Below, one piece after another: positions 1-5,362 of a stretch of DNA of 5,362 nucleotides. Below the pieces are notes generated by a model. It was not told the origin of the DNA. It made no database searches and saw only the letters and a program-made list of their open reading frames with translations. The position numbers were made by a program, and so were the translations under genes. Every line of letters starts with the position of its first letter. Position 1 is the first letter of the stretch. The stretch lies in contig JAOPUY010000071.1 in NCBI GenBank assembly GCA_025963265.1, positions 1 to 5,362 on the forward strand. The letters are read 5' to 3'. Source of the DNA: Frankiales bacterium (lineage in GTDB: Bacteria > Actinomycetota > Actinomycetes > Mycobacteriales > Jatrophihabitantaceae).

Positions 1-2029
1 CGGTGACGGCGAAATGGACGAGCCCGAGGCTCTGGGTGCCATCGGCGTCGCCGCGCGCGAAGAGCTCGACAACCTGATCTTCGTCGTGAACTGCAACCTG
101 CAGCGCCTCGATGGCCCGGTCCGTGGCAACGGCAAGATCATGCAGGAGCTCGAGTCCTACTTCCGCGGCGCCGGCTGGAACGTGATCAAGGTCGTCTGGG
201 GACGCGACTGGGATCCGCTGCTCGCCCAGGACGTCGATGGCGCGTTGGTCCACCGGATGAATACGACTCCCGACGGCCAGTTCCAGACCTACTCCGTCGA
301 GCAGGGCGCCTACATCCGCGAGAACTTCTTCGGCGGCGACCCCCGGCTGCGCAAGATCGTCGAGGACCTCTCCGACGACGACCTACGGCTGCTCTCGCGC
401 GGCGGGCACGACTACCGCAAGGTCTACGCCGCCTTCGCCTCGGCGCGCGCGCACGTGGGTCAGCCGACCGTCATCCTGGCCCACACCATCAAGGGCTGGA
501 CGCTGGAGAGCTTCGAGGGCCGCAACGCGACCCACCAGATGAAGAAGCTGACCAAAGCCGACCTCAAGGCGTTCCGCGACCGGTTGCACCTGGAGATCCC
601 GGACTCCGCGCTCGAGGCCGATCTGCCGCCGTATTACCACCCCGGTGAGAAGTCGGACGAGATCAGCTACATGAAGGAGCGCCGCGAGGCCCTCGGCGGC
701 TCGCTGCCCAAGCGGGTCAACCGGGCCAAGCTGCTCACCCTGCCCGCTGGCGACGTCAGCGCCTACGCCGATCTGAAGAAGGGCTCGGGCAAGCAGTCCA
801 TCGCCACCACGCAGGTCGTCGTGCGGCTGTTCAAGGACCTCATGAAGGACCCGAACATCGGCCCCCGCTTCGTGCCGATCATCCCGGACGAGGCCCGCAC
901 CTTCGGGCTGGACGCGATCTTCCCGACGGCCAAGATCTACTCCCCGCACGGGCAGGAGTACGACGCGGTCGACCGCGACATGCTGCTGTCCTACAAGGAG
1001 TCGACCCAGGGCCAGATTCTGCACGAGGGCATCTCCGAAGCGGGCTCCACCGCCTCGCTGATCGCCGCCGGAACGTCCTACTCGACGCACGCCGAGCCGA
1101 TGATCCCGTTCTACATCTTCTACTCGATGTTCGGCTTTCAGCGGACCGGCGACCAGTTCTGGCAGTTCGCCGATCAGCTGGGACGCGGCTTCGTACTGGG
1201 CGCCACCGCGGGCCGAACCACGCTGACCGGCGAAGGCCTGCAGCACGCCGACGGGCACTCGCTGCTGCTGGCCTCCACCAACCCGGCCGTCGTGGCCTAT
1301 GACCCGGCCTACGCCTACGAGCTCGCGCACATCGTCGAGTCGGGGCTGGCCCGCATGTACGGCGCGACGCCGGAGCACGAGCAGGGCGAGGACGTCTTCT
1401 TCTACCTGACCATCTACAACGAGCCCATCCCGCAGCCGGCCGAGCCGGCCGACGTGGACGTGGACGGCATCCTGCGGGGCATCCACCGGATCTCCCCCGC
1501 CCTCGGCGAGGCGGGCCGGCCACGGGCCCAGGTGCTGGCCTCGGGCGTCGGCGTGCCGTGGGCGCTGAAAGCGCAGCAGTTGCTCGGCCAGGATTGGGGC
1601 GTCGACGTCGACGTGTGGTCGGTGACGTCCTGGAACGAGCTGCGACGCGACGCCTTGGCCGCCGACGAGCACAACTTCCTCAACCCGGGCGAGTCGCCGC
1701 GGACGCCCTATGTGACCGCCAAGCTCTCGGGCGCCGAGGGTCCGTTCGTCGCTGTGTCGGACTACATGCGGGCGGTGCCCGACCAGATCGCGCAGTGGGT
1801 CCCGGGTGACTGGTCCTCGCTCGGCGCGGACGGCTTCGGCTTCGCCGACACCCGCGGCGCGGCTCGGCGCTTCTTCCACATCGACGCCGAGTCGGTCGTG
1901 GTCAACGTGCTGGCCCAGTTGGCTAAGCGCGGCGAGATCAAGCCCGAGGTGCCGCGCGAGGCGCTGGAGAAGTACCGGCTGCTCGACGTGGCCGCGGCCG
2001 ACGCCGGCTCCGCCGCGGGCGACTCGTAA
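1..2029 (+). CDS. aceE: Pyruvate dehydrogenase E1 component, homodimeric type (5'-truncated by window edge)
   Basis: Thiamine-diphosphate enzyme that decarboxylates pyruvate and acetylates the lipoyl group of E2 in the cytoplasmic pyruvate dehydrogenase complex. The frame is open from base 2, so the ATG at 14 is internal. The first visible residues are GDGEMDEPE, the start of the ThDP/Mg motif, which closes with NCNLQ at visible residues 30-34. Other family landmarks are the active-site loop [10 protein letters not shown] (His at about 178), the EGISEAG segment with the glutamate expected to activate the cofactor (about 346), [18 protein letters not shown], and [11 protein letters not shown] (about 410-420). 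Against E. coli AceE (887 aa), about 230 N-terminal residues lie upstream of the window; 675 codons are visible, ending in TAA. The last roughly 15 residues are an Ala/Gly/Asp-rich tail. No frameshift or lost motif is visible. The gene is convergent with the downstream reductase. Heterodimeric-type E1 alpha/beta is excluded because one chain carries both halves. Confidence 0.97.
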   Translation, partial: GDGEMDEPEALGAIGVAAREELDNLIFVVNCNLQRLDGPVRGNGKIMQELESYFRGAGWNVIKVVWGRDWDPLLAQDVDGALVHRMNTTPDGQFQTYSVEQGAYIRENFFGGDPRLRKIVEDLSDDDLRLLSRGGHDYRKVYAAFASARAHVGQPTVILAHTIKGWTLESFEGRNATHQMKKLTKADLKAFRDRLHLEIPDSALEADLPPYYHPGEKSDEISYMKERREALGGSLPKRVNRAKLLTLPAGDVSAYADLKKGSGKQSIATTQVVVRLFKDLMKDPNIGPRFVPIIPDEARTFGLDAIFPTAKIYSPHGQEYDAVDRDMLLSYKESTQGQILHEGISEAGSTASLIAAGTSYSTHAEPMIPFYIFYSMFGFQRTGDQFWQFADQLGRGFVLGATAGRTTLTGEGLQHADGHSLLLASTNPAVVAYDPAYAYELAHIVESGLARMYGATPEHEQGEDVFFYLTIYNEPIPQPAEPADVDVDGILRGIHRISPALGEAGRPRAQVLASGVGVPWALKAQQLLGQDWGVDVDVWSVTSWNELRRDALAADEHNFLNPGESPRTPYVTAKLSGAEGPFVAVSDYMRAVPDQIAQWVPGDWSSLGADGFGFADTRGAARRFFHIDAESVVVNVLAQLAKRGEIKPEVPREALEKYRLLDVAAADAGSAAGDS

Positions 2030-2048
2030 CCCCCCACCGCCCATCCAT

Positions 2049-2109
2049 CTTTGGGAGTCCTGAAACGCCGTGAAGCCTCACGGCTAGCGACACTTCAGGA
2101 CTCCCAAAG
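2049..2109. terminator. Composite hairpin between convergent genes, probable bidirectional terminator
   Basis: A perfect 16-bp inverted repeat has arms CTTTGGGAGTCCTGAA (2049-2064) and TTCAGGACTCCCAAAG (2094-2109). The 29-nt interior holds a second perfect hairpin, GCCGTGA (2067-2073) and TCACGGC (2078-2084), with an AGCC loop. The element lies 19 nt after the aceE stop and 12 nt from the reductase stop, the expected place for a terminator serving both strands. Neither strand has a U-run after the stem. That is common for actinobacterial terminators, but the structure could instead be a 3'-end stabiliser or a copy of a dispersed palindromic repeat. Confidence 0.7.
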
Positions 2110-2121
2110 CAGGGGTGGCGG

Positions 2122-3078
2122 TTAGTAGCGGGCGCCGACGACCTGCGCGCCGAGGGCGCCGAGGTCAGCCAGGTCGGAATCGCTCAACGTCAGGTCGAGC
2201 GCGGCAACGTTCTGCTCGAGCCACTTGACGCGCTTGGTGCCGGGGATCGGCGCGATCGAGACTCCCAACCGCGCGCTCTGGGCCGAGACCCAGGCCAACG
2301 CGACCTGAGCCGGCGCCGCGCCTAGCCGCTCGGCGACCGACTGCACCGCGGCCACGATGGACTGGTTGGCCGCGGCGGCGTCCCCGACGAAGCGCGGGCT
2401 CCGGCGGCGGAAGTCCTTGTTGTCGAACGTCCCGGTGTCCAGCGTCCCGGTCAGGAAGCCGCGACCGAGCGGCGAGTACGGCACCATGCCGATCCCCAGC
2501 TCGGCCATGGTCGGAGCCAGCGACTCGGGATCGCGAGTCCAGAGCGAGTACTCACTCTGGACGGCGGTGATCGGATGCACGGCGTGGGCGCGGCGCAGCA
2601 GCGGCTCGTCCACCTCGGACAACCCGAGATAGCGCACCTTGCCGGCCGCCACCAACTCGGCCATCGCGCCGACCGTCTCCTCGATCTCGGCCGTCTGCGG
2701 CGGGCGGTGCAAGTAGTACAGGTCGATGTGGTCGACGCCCAGGCGCAGCAGCGAGGCGTCGCAGGCCCGCTTGACGTAGCCGGCCTCGCCGCGGATGGTC
2801 CTCGCCGAGTCGCCGCCGGTGCGGTCGATGCCGAACTTCGTGGCCAGCTCGACCTGATCGCGACGGTCGTGGATGGCCCGGCCGACCAGGACCTCGTTGT
2901 GACCGGCGCCGTAGACGTCGGCCGTGTCGAGGAAGCTCACGCCGAGCTCGATCGCCCGATGGATGGTGGCGATCGAGCTGTCCCAGTCCGTCGCGCCGTA
3001 CCACTCGCTCATGCCCATGCAGCCCAGTCCCTGCGCGGAAACCTCGAGCTCACCTAGTGAAACGCGGTTGATAGTCAT
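2122..3078 (-). CDS. Aldo/keto reductase, AKR13 (YakC)-like
   Basis: Probable NADPH-dependent cytoplasmic oxidoreductase that reduces aldehydes or ketones; the physiological substrate cannot be read from sequence. The 318-residue protein has the full family length. The catalytic tetrad is complete: Asp51 and Tyr56 in FLDTADVYG, Lys81 in ATKFG, and His124 in YYLHRPP. The cofactor-binding C-terminal signature is [14 protein letters not shown] (about 277-290). The N-terminal [12 protein letters not shown] and the central [13 protein letters not shown] with [13 protein letters not shown] are typical of the AKR13 group. The ATG at 3078 is chosen because the next Met (residue 21) would remove the conserved first strand. 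No Shine-Dalgarno precedes it, but TAGCCT lies 6 nt upstream, suggesting a leaderless message. It ends in TAA, convergent with aceE. It is separated from the sirtuin by 85 bp, so it could be a separate unit or a readthrough partner. Confidence 0.93.
   Translation of the reverse strand: MTINRVSLGELEVSAQGLGCMGMSEWYGATDWDSSIATIHRAIELGVSFLDTADVYGAGHNEVLVGRAIHDRRDQVELATKFGIDRTGGDSARTIRGEAGYVKRACDASLLRLGVDHIDLYYLHRPPQTAEIEETVGAMAELVAAGKVRYLGLSEVDEPLLRRAHAVHPITAVQSEYSLWTRDPESLAPTMAELGIGMVPYSPLGRGFLTGTLDTGTFDNKDFRRRSPRFVGDAAAANQSIVAAVQSVAERLGAAPAQVALAWVSAQSARLGVSIAPIPGTKRVKWLEQNVAALDLTLSDSDLADLGALGAQVVGARY
2537..2562. repeat. Near-perfect 26-bp palindrome inside the aldo/keto reductase gene
   Basis: Left half GTCCAGAGCGAGT (2537-2549) and right half ACTCACTCTGGAC (2550-2562) are reverse complements apart from one pair (2545 C against 2554 A). 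Twelve of 13 pairs match and there is no loop. It lies on the codons of the conserved VQSEYSLW segment of the reductase, so amino-acid constraint may explain it. Confidence 0.75.
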
Positions 3079-3084
3079 AACTGC

Positions 3085-3090
3085 AGGCTA
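3085..3090 (-). promoter_or_regulatory. Putative -10 element for a leaderless aldo/keto reductase mRNA
   Basis: On the minus strand TAGCCT fits TANNNT and is followed by exactly six bases (GCAGTT) before the ATG, which would put transcription start on the A of the start codon. No convincing -35 hexamer is seen 16-18 nt further upstream, and no Shine-Dalgarno is present. Confidence 0.45.
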
Positions 3091-3127
3091 TCCCCGCGAG
3101 CACCGCGTCGGCGTCCCCCGCCCGGCC

Positions 3128-3154
3128 CCTGAACCTCCGAACAGACCTGAACCT
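3128..3154. repeat. Two direct copies of CCTGAACCT upstream of the aldo/keto reductase
   Basis: The 9-bp word CCTGAACCT occurs at 3128-3136 and 3146-3154, 18 bp start to start. A further GAAC lies between them at 3139-3142. The pair sits about 50-76 bp upstream of the reductase start, in the 85-bp gap after the sirtuin stop. It could be a regulator-binding site, but it is short and could be chance. Confidence 0.4.
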
Positions 3155-3163
3155 GCCGACCCG

Positions 3164-4090
3164 CTAAGCCCCGACGGCAGCGGCCAGCGAGGTCAACACC
3201 TCGCCCAGCGGCGCGTCGAGACGGACGGTGGCCAGCGGGTCGCCGCGGGTGCTGCCTTGATTCACGATCGCCACTGGAATCCGCTCGCTCGCCGCCCGCC
3301 GCACGAACCGGAACCCGGAGGCGACGGTCAGCGATGAGCCGAGGACCAGCAGCGAGCGGGCGCCGGTGACCAGGTGATAGCAGGCGGCCACGCGGGGCGG
3401 CGGGACGCTCTCGCCGAAGAACACGACATCGGGTTTGAGCGGGCCGATGCCGCAGTTCAGGCAGCCCACCACGGTGAAATCCTCGACGAGCTCGTCCGCC
3501 AGGTCGACGTCGCCGTCCGGTTTGATCAGGTCGCTGGCGGCGAAACGACCCAGCCACTCGGCGTTCGCCGCCGTGAGCCGGGCCTCGAGCTCGACCCGCG
3601 AGGTCAGCTGGTGGCAATGCAGGCAGCGCACCCGATCCAGCGACCCGTGCAACTCGATGACCTCACGGGCGCCCGCCGCCTGGTGCAGGCCGTCCACATT
3701 CTGAGTGATGATCCCGGCCAGGAAGCCGGCCCGTTGCAGCGCGGCCACGGCAGCGTGTCCGGCGTTGGGGGCGGCCCGCGCGATGTTGCGCCAGCCCAGA
3801 TGGCTGCGGGCCCAGTAGCGTCGCCGGGCCCGCTCGCTGCCGGCGAAGTCCTGAAACGTCATCGGCGTGGCCGGCCGCGCCCGGCCGCTGGGCCCGCGAT
3901 AGTCGGGGATCCCCGACTCGGTCGACAGACCGGCGCCGCTGAGCACCGCCACCTCGCCATCGGCCACCATTGCCCGCAACTCGCGAAGCTGCGCGCCCGC
4001 ATGGTCGACCAGCTGCCCCCGGCCGAGCCGTTCACCCGAGCCCAGTCCGCCCGAACCCAGCCCGCCCGAGCCCCGTTCACCCGAGGTCAT
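3164..4090 (-). CDS. NAD-dependent protein deacylase, class II (SIRT4-like) sirtuin
   Basis: Sir2-family enzyme that uses NAD+ to remove acyl groups from lysines. The 308-residue protein carries every core motif: GAGLSTESGIPDYR (52-65), TQNVDGLH (129-136), catalytic His148 in ELHGS, a Cys4 zinc site (CLHC 156-159, CLNC 210-213), GSSL (251-254) and VNQGS (277-280). The segments RYWARSHLGW (91-100), PDGDVDLADE (191-200) and LKPDVVFFGE (218-227) match the SIRT4 branch rather than CobB/SIRT5; SIRT4 relatives are known for lipoamide and branched-acyl removal. The first roughly 25 residues are a Gly/Ser-rich repeat (GSGGL GSGGL GSGER) not expected in the fold. The ATG at 4090 is favoured by GGGAG seven nt upstream. 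The start overlaps the pirin 3' end by 14 bp, indicating co-transcription and translational coupling. It ends in TAG. The native substrate is unknown. Confidence 0.94.
   Translation of the reverse strand: MTSGERGSGGLGSGGLGSGERLGRGQLVDHAGAQLRELRAMVADGEVAVLSGAGLSTESGIPDYRGPSGRARPATPMTFQDFAGSERARRRYWARSHLGWRNIARAAPNAGHAAVAALQRAGFLAGIITQNVDGLHQAAGAREVIELHGSLDRVRCLHCHQLTSRVELEARLTAANAEWLGRFAASDLIKPDGDVDLADELVEDFTVVGCLNCGIGPLKPDVVFFGESVPPPRVAACYHLVTGARSLLVLGSSLTVASGFRFVRRAASERIPVAIVNQGSTRGDPLATVRLDAPLGEVLTSLAAAVGA
4030..4089. repeat. Four-unit 15-bp tandem repeat at the sirtuin N-terminus
   Basis: On the plus strand the units are GTTCACCCGAGCCCA (4030-4044), GTCCGCCCGAACCCA (4045-4059), GCCCGCCCGAGCCCC (4060-4074) and GTTCACCCGAGGTCA (4075-4089). 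Read on the minus strand they encode the pentad series ending GSGGL, GSGGL, GSGER. The unit nearest the start codon also contains the pirin TGA (4077-4079). The 15-bp period keeps the frame, so unit number could vary between strains without breaking the sirtuin. Confidence 0.8.
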
Positions 4091-4808
4091 GGTGCATCTC
4101 CCAAACCAGCACCTCAGTCGCCTCGATAGCGTCCAGGCGGACCGCCTCGGCCGCGCGCAGCCGCAGCGCGTCGCCGGCGGCCAGCCGGTCTGAGTTCGAC
4201 GGATCGGTGATTCGGGCCGCCCCGCTGGCGATGAAGATGTGCAGGAAGGGCGCCGCCGGGAGCTCGAGGCGGCCGCCAGCCGGCAGCCGGGCGACGAGAA
4301 AAGCGGCGTCGGGCTGGTTCAACCGGATCGCCGGGCCGCCGCCGTGCCGCGCCAACCCGCTGGCGACCGGGACCAGCTCGCCGCCTGCCAGCTCGCGGCT
4401 GACGTCGTGCGTCTGGTAGCTCGGCGGCAACCCGGTCGTGCCGGGCAGCACCCACATCTGCACGTAGCTGCTCGGCTGCGCGGTCGGGTTCAGCTCCGAG
4501 TGCTGCACGCCGCTGCCCGCGCTCAGCCACTGAACGACGCCGGGCTGAAGCTGACCGGCGTGGCCGGCCGAATCCTGGTGGGCGAGCTCGCCCGACAGCA
4601 CCCAGGTGAGGATCTCCAGGTCCCGGTGCGGATGGGTGTCAAACCCCGAGTTCGGGGCGAGCACGTCCTCGTTGTGGGCGATCAGCAGGCCGAAGTGGGT
4701 GTTGGCCGGGTCGTAGGCGTGGCCGTAGGCGAAGGAATGGGCCGAGGTCAACCAGGCGGTCCGCGTCTGCGCGCGATCGGCCGCCCGCCGGATATCCCAG
4801 GTGTCCAC
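4077..4808 (-). CDS. Pirin family protein (bicupin, YhhW-like)
   Basis: Cytoplasmic cupin metalloprotein; relatives act as quercetin 2,3-dioxygenases (YhhW) or as protein-binding regulators, including of PDH E1 in Serratia. With the GTG at 4806-4808 the protein has 243 residues, close to YhhW (231). The start MDTWDIRRAADR matches the family's usual opening just before HSFAYGHAYDPANTHFG. All four N-terminal cupin metal ligands are present: His59 and His61 in FDTHPHRD, His103 and Glu105 in VQHSE. The C-terminal cupin half (about 150-243) is divergent, as usual in this group. The frame stays open upstream to an ATG at 5138, but that extension has no pirin similarity and would run through the divergent regulator. 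No Shine-Dalgarno is seen; TACAGT lies 7 nt before GTG. The gene overlaps the sirtuin start by 14 bp, so the two form an operon. Whether it acts as enzyme or regulator here is not decided by sequence. Confidence 0.93.
   Translation of the reverse strand: MDTWDIRRAADRAQTRTAWLTSAHSFAYGHAYDPANTHFGLLIAHNEDVLAPNSGFDTHPHRDLEILTWVLSGELAHQDSAGHAGQLQPGVVQWLSAGSGVQHSELNPTAQPSSYVQMWVLPGTTGLPPSYQTHDVSRELAGGELVPVASGLARHGGGPAIRLNQPDAAFLVARLPAGGRLELPAAPFLHIFIASGAARITDPSNSDRLAAGDALRLRAAEAVRLDAIEATEVLVWEMHHDLG
4098..4102 (-). promoter_or_regulatory. Shine-Dalgarno site for the sirtuin
   Basis: GGGAG on the minus strand lies seven bases before the ATG at 4090, inside the last pirin codons. It is the only clear ribosome-binding site at any start in the window. 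It supports that ATG over the internal Met41, which would start just before the NAD-binding GAG motif. Confidence 0.65.
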
Positions 4809-4815
4809 GAAACTG

Positions 4816-4821
4816 ACTGTA
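4816..4821 (-). promoter_or_regulatory. Putative -10 element for a leaderless pirin-sirtuin mRNA
   Basis: TACAGT on the minus strand fits TANNNT and is followed by seven bases (CAGTTTC) before the pirin GTG. No -35 box is convincing; the position 17 nt upstream is GGCCGG. The absence of a Shine-Dalgarno agrees with leaderless translation. Confidence 0.45.
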
Positions 4822-4832
4822 TTCGTGCCAAA

Positions 4833-4868
4833 GGCCAGCCGGCCGCGGGCGGCGCCTCTAGGCTGGCC
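4833..4868. repeat. Inverted repeat in the pirin/FasR divergent promoter, candidate operator
   Basis: GGCCAGCC (4833-4840) and GGCTGGCC (4861-4868) are perfect reverse complements with a 20-bp spacer. The left arm falls where the -35 region of the plus-strand promoter would be. The right arm overlaps the plus-strand -10 TAGGCT. A dimer bound here could control both divergent genes. The arms are nearly all G/C in GC-rich DNA, so chance is a real alternative. Confidence 0.4.
4859..4864 (+). promoter_or_regulatory. Putative -10 element for a leaderless FasR-like regulator mRNA
   Basis: TAGGCT fits TANNNT and is followed by seven bases (GGCCCGC) before the GTG at 4872. No purine-rich Shine-Dalgarno occurs in those seven bases. 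The expected -35 position (4836-4841, CAGCCG) is not a recognisable consensus and would overlap that of the divergent pirin promoter. Confidence 0.45.
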
Positions 4869-4871
4869 CGC

Positions 4872-5362
4872 GTGAAGGTCACCCCGGGCGCGAGCACCAT
4901 TCGTCGGATCGAGCAGTCCTCGGGCGCGCTGGCCACCCGCAGCGTGGCGCGGATGGATGAGGAGCTGGCCTGGTTCCGCCGGCTGCCCGCCGAGCAGCGG
5001 TCCTGGGTCACCCTCGTCGCGCAAGCGGGCATCGCGTCCTTCATCGAGTGGCTTCGCTCGCCCGAGGGATCGCGCCGGCTCACCGGCGAGGTCTTCGGCA
5101 CCGCGCCCCGTGAGCTGACCCGGCGAGTGTCGCTGCAACAGACCGTCGAACTGGTCCAGCTGACCATCGCCGTCGTCGAGGAACAGGTGCCCAGCCTGGC
5201 CGATCCCGAGGACGAGCCGGCGGTCACCCAGGCCGCGCTGCGGTTCTCCCGCGAGCTCGCTTTCGCCGCGGCCCGGGTCTATGCCACCGCCGCCGAGACG
5301 CGCGGGGCCTGGGACGCCCGGCTGGAGGCGATGGTCATCGACAGCTTGGTCCGCGGCGTCGA
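4872..5362 (+). CDS. fasR: FasR-like PucR/CdaR-family transcriptional regulator (3' end beyond window)
   Basis: Probable activator of type II fatty-acid synthesis genes, by similarity to Streptomyces coelicolor FasR (SCO2386) and mycobacterial Rv2242. The GTG at 4872 opens a frame with no stop to the window end (163 codons visible). The product begins MKVTPGASTIRRIEQSSGAL. It carries the family's N-terminal helical-domain blocks RSWVTLVAQAGIASFIEW (43-60), VFGTAPRELTRRVSLQQTVE (74-93) and AETRGAWDARLEAMVIDSLV (141-160). The C-terminal PucR-type helix-turn-helix that would bind DNA lies outside the window. No in-frame ATG, GTG or TTG lies between the pirin start and 4872, and the start aligns with FasR's opening. 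It is divergent from pirin with 63 bp between start codons. The family call is strong; the target genes are inferred from orthologues. Confidence 0.9.
   Translation, partial: MKVTPGASTIRRIEQSSGALATRSVARMDEELAWFRRLPAEQRSWVTLVAQAGIASFIEWLRSPEGSRRLTGEVFGTAPRELTRRVSLQQTVELVQLTIAVVEEQVPSLADPEDEPAVTQAALRFSRELAFAAARVYATAAETRGAWDARLEAMVIDSLVRGV

Noticed and set aside
1601..1612. Tandem GTCGAC palindromes in aceE
   Set aside because: They arise from the codons of a Val-Asp-Val-Asp stretch in GC-rich DNA. Similar codon runs occur at 1451-1465, and nothing suggests a separate function.
383..2044. A 553-codon open frame on the minus strand opposite aceE
   Set aside because: Arg/Gly/Val-rich translation with no recognisable domain, lying wholly antisense to an aceE that has all family motifs. 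Long antisense frames are expected in GC-rich DNA with strong third-position bias.
2030..2121. Possible small RNA or small gene between aceE and the reductase
   Set aside because: The 92-bp gap is mostly taken up by the hairpin. No -10-like element or start codon with a ribosome site is visible, so a terminator is the simpler reading.
2575..3057. Plus-strand frames opposite the aldo/keto reductase
   Set aside because: Low-complexity products with no family motifs; the minus strand carries a complete AKR tetrad.
3164..4090. Sir2 protein as part of an anti-phage system
   Set aside because: It is a full catalytic class II sirtuin with zinc site and catalytic His, next to metabolic genes. No TIR, Argonaute, HerA/ATPase or other defence partner is present.
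4809..5138. N-terminal extension of pirin to the ATG at 5138
   Set aside because: The extra 110 residues do not resemble any pirin and would overlap the FasR-like coding region on the other strand. The GTG at 4808 gives the normal pirin length and opening.
4748..5227. A 159-codon minus-strand frame over the start of the FasR-like gene
   Set aside because: Ser/Arg-rich shadow translation, antisense to the conserved FasR N-terminal domain and overlapping pirin.

Overview
The window reads as chromosomal DNA of a high-GC actinomycete. Codons end overwhelmingly in G or C. The flanking genes are a homodimeric-type pyruvate dehydrogenase E1 (aceE) and a FasR-like PucR-family regulator. In Mycobacterium these two are neighbours (Rv2241 and Rv2242) just before the fabD/acpM/kas fatty-acid genes. 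The sequence alone does not settle genus or order.

Layout: (1) 1-2029, plus strand: the last 675 codons of aceE, entering the window exactly at the thiamine-diphosphate GDG motif. (2) 2030-2121: a 92-bp convergent gap holding a composite hairpin, probably a two-way terminator. (3) 2122-3078, minus strand: an aldo/keto reductase (AKR13-like) with a complete catalytic tetrad and an apparently leaderless promoter. (4) 3079-3163: a short gap with two 9-bp direct repeats. (5) 3164-4090, minus strand: a class II, SIRT4-like sirtuin whose N-terminus is encoded by a 15-bp tandem repeat. (6) 4077-4808, minus strand: a pirin, overlapping the sirtuin start by 14 bp. (7) 4809-4871: a 63-bp divergent promoter region with an inverted repeat. 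(8) 4872 to the end, plus strand: the first 163 codons of the FasR-like regulator, starting at GTG.

The genes may work together around acetyl-CoA. AceE starts the reaction that makes acetyl-CoA from pyruvate. Pirin in Serratia marcescens has been reported to bind the PDH E1 subunit and lower PDH activity. Mammalian SIRT4, the closest well-known relative of the sirtuin by motif, is reported to strip lipoyl groups from the PDH E2 subunit. FasR activates the fatty-acid synthesis genes that consume acetyl-CoA in Streptomyces. The pirin-sirtuin pair, transcribed away from FasR and toward AceE, is therefore a candidate PDH-control unit placed between PDH E1 and the lipid regulator. This is an inference from families and position, not something the sequence proves.

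At the DNA level, three of the four starts visible in the window (AKR, pirin, FasR) have a TANNNT -10 element 6-7 nt before the start codon and no Shine-Dalgarno, which is the pattern of leaderless mRNAs. The fourth, the sirtuin, has a GGGAG ribosome site inside the pirin gene and is probably translationally coupled to it.
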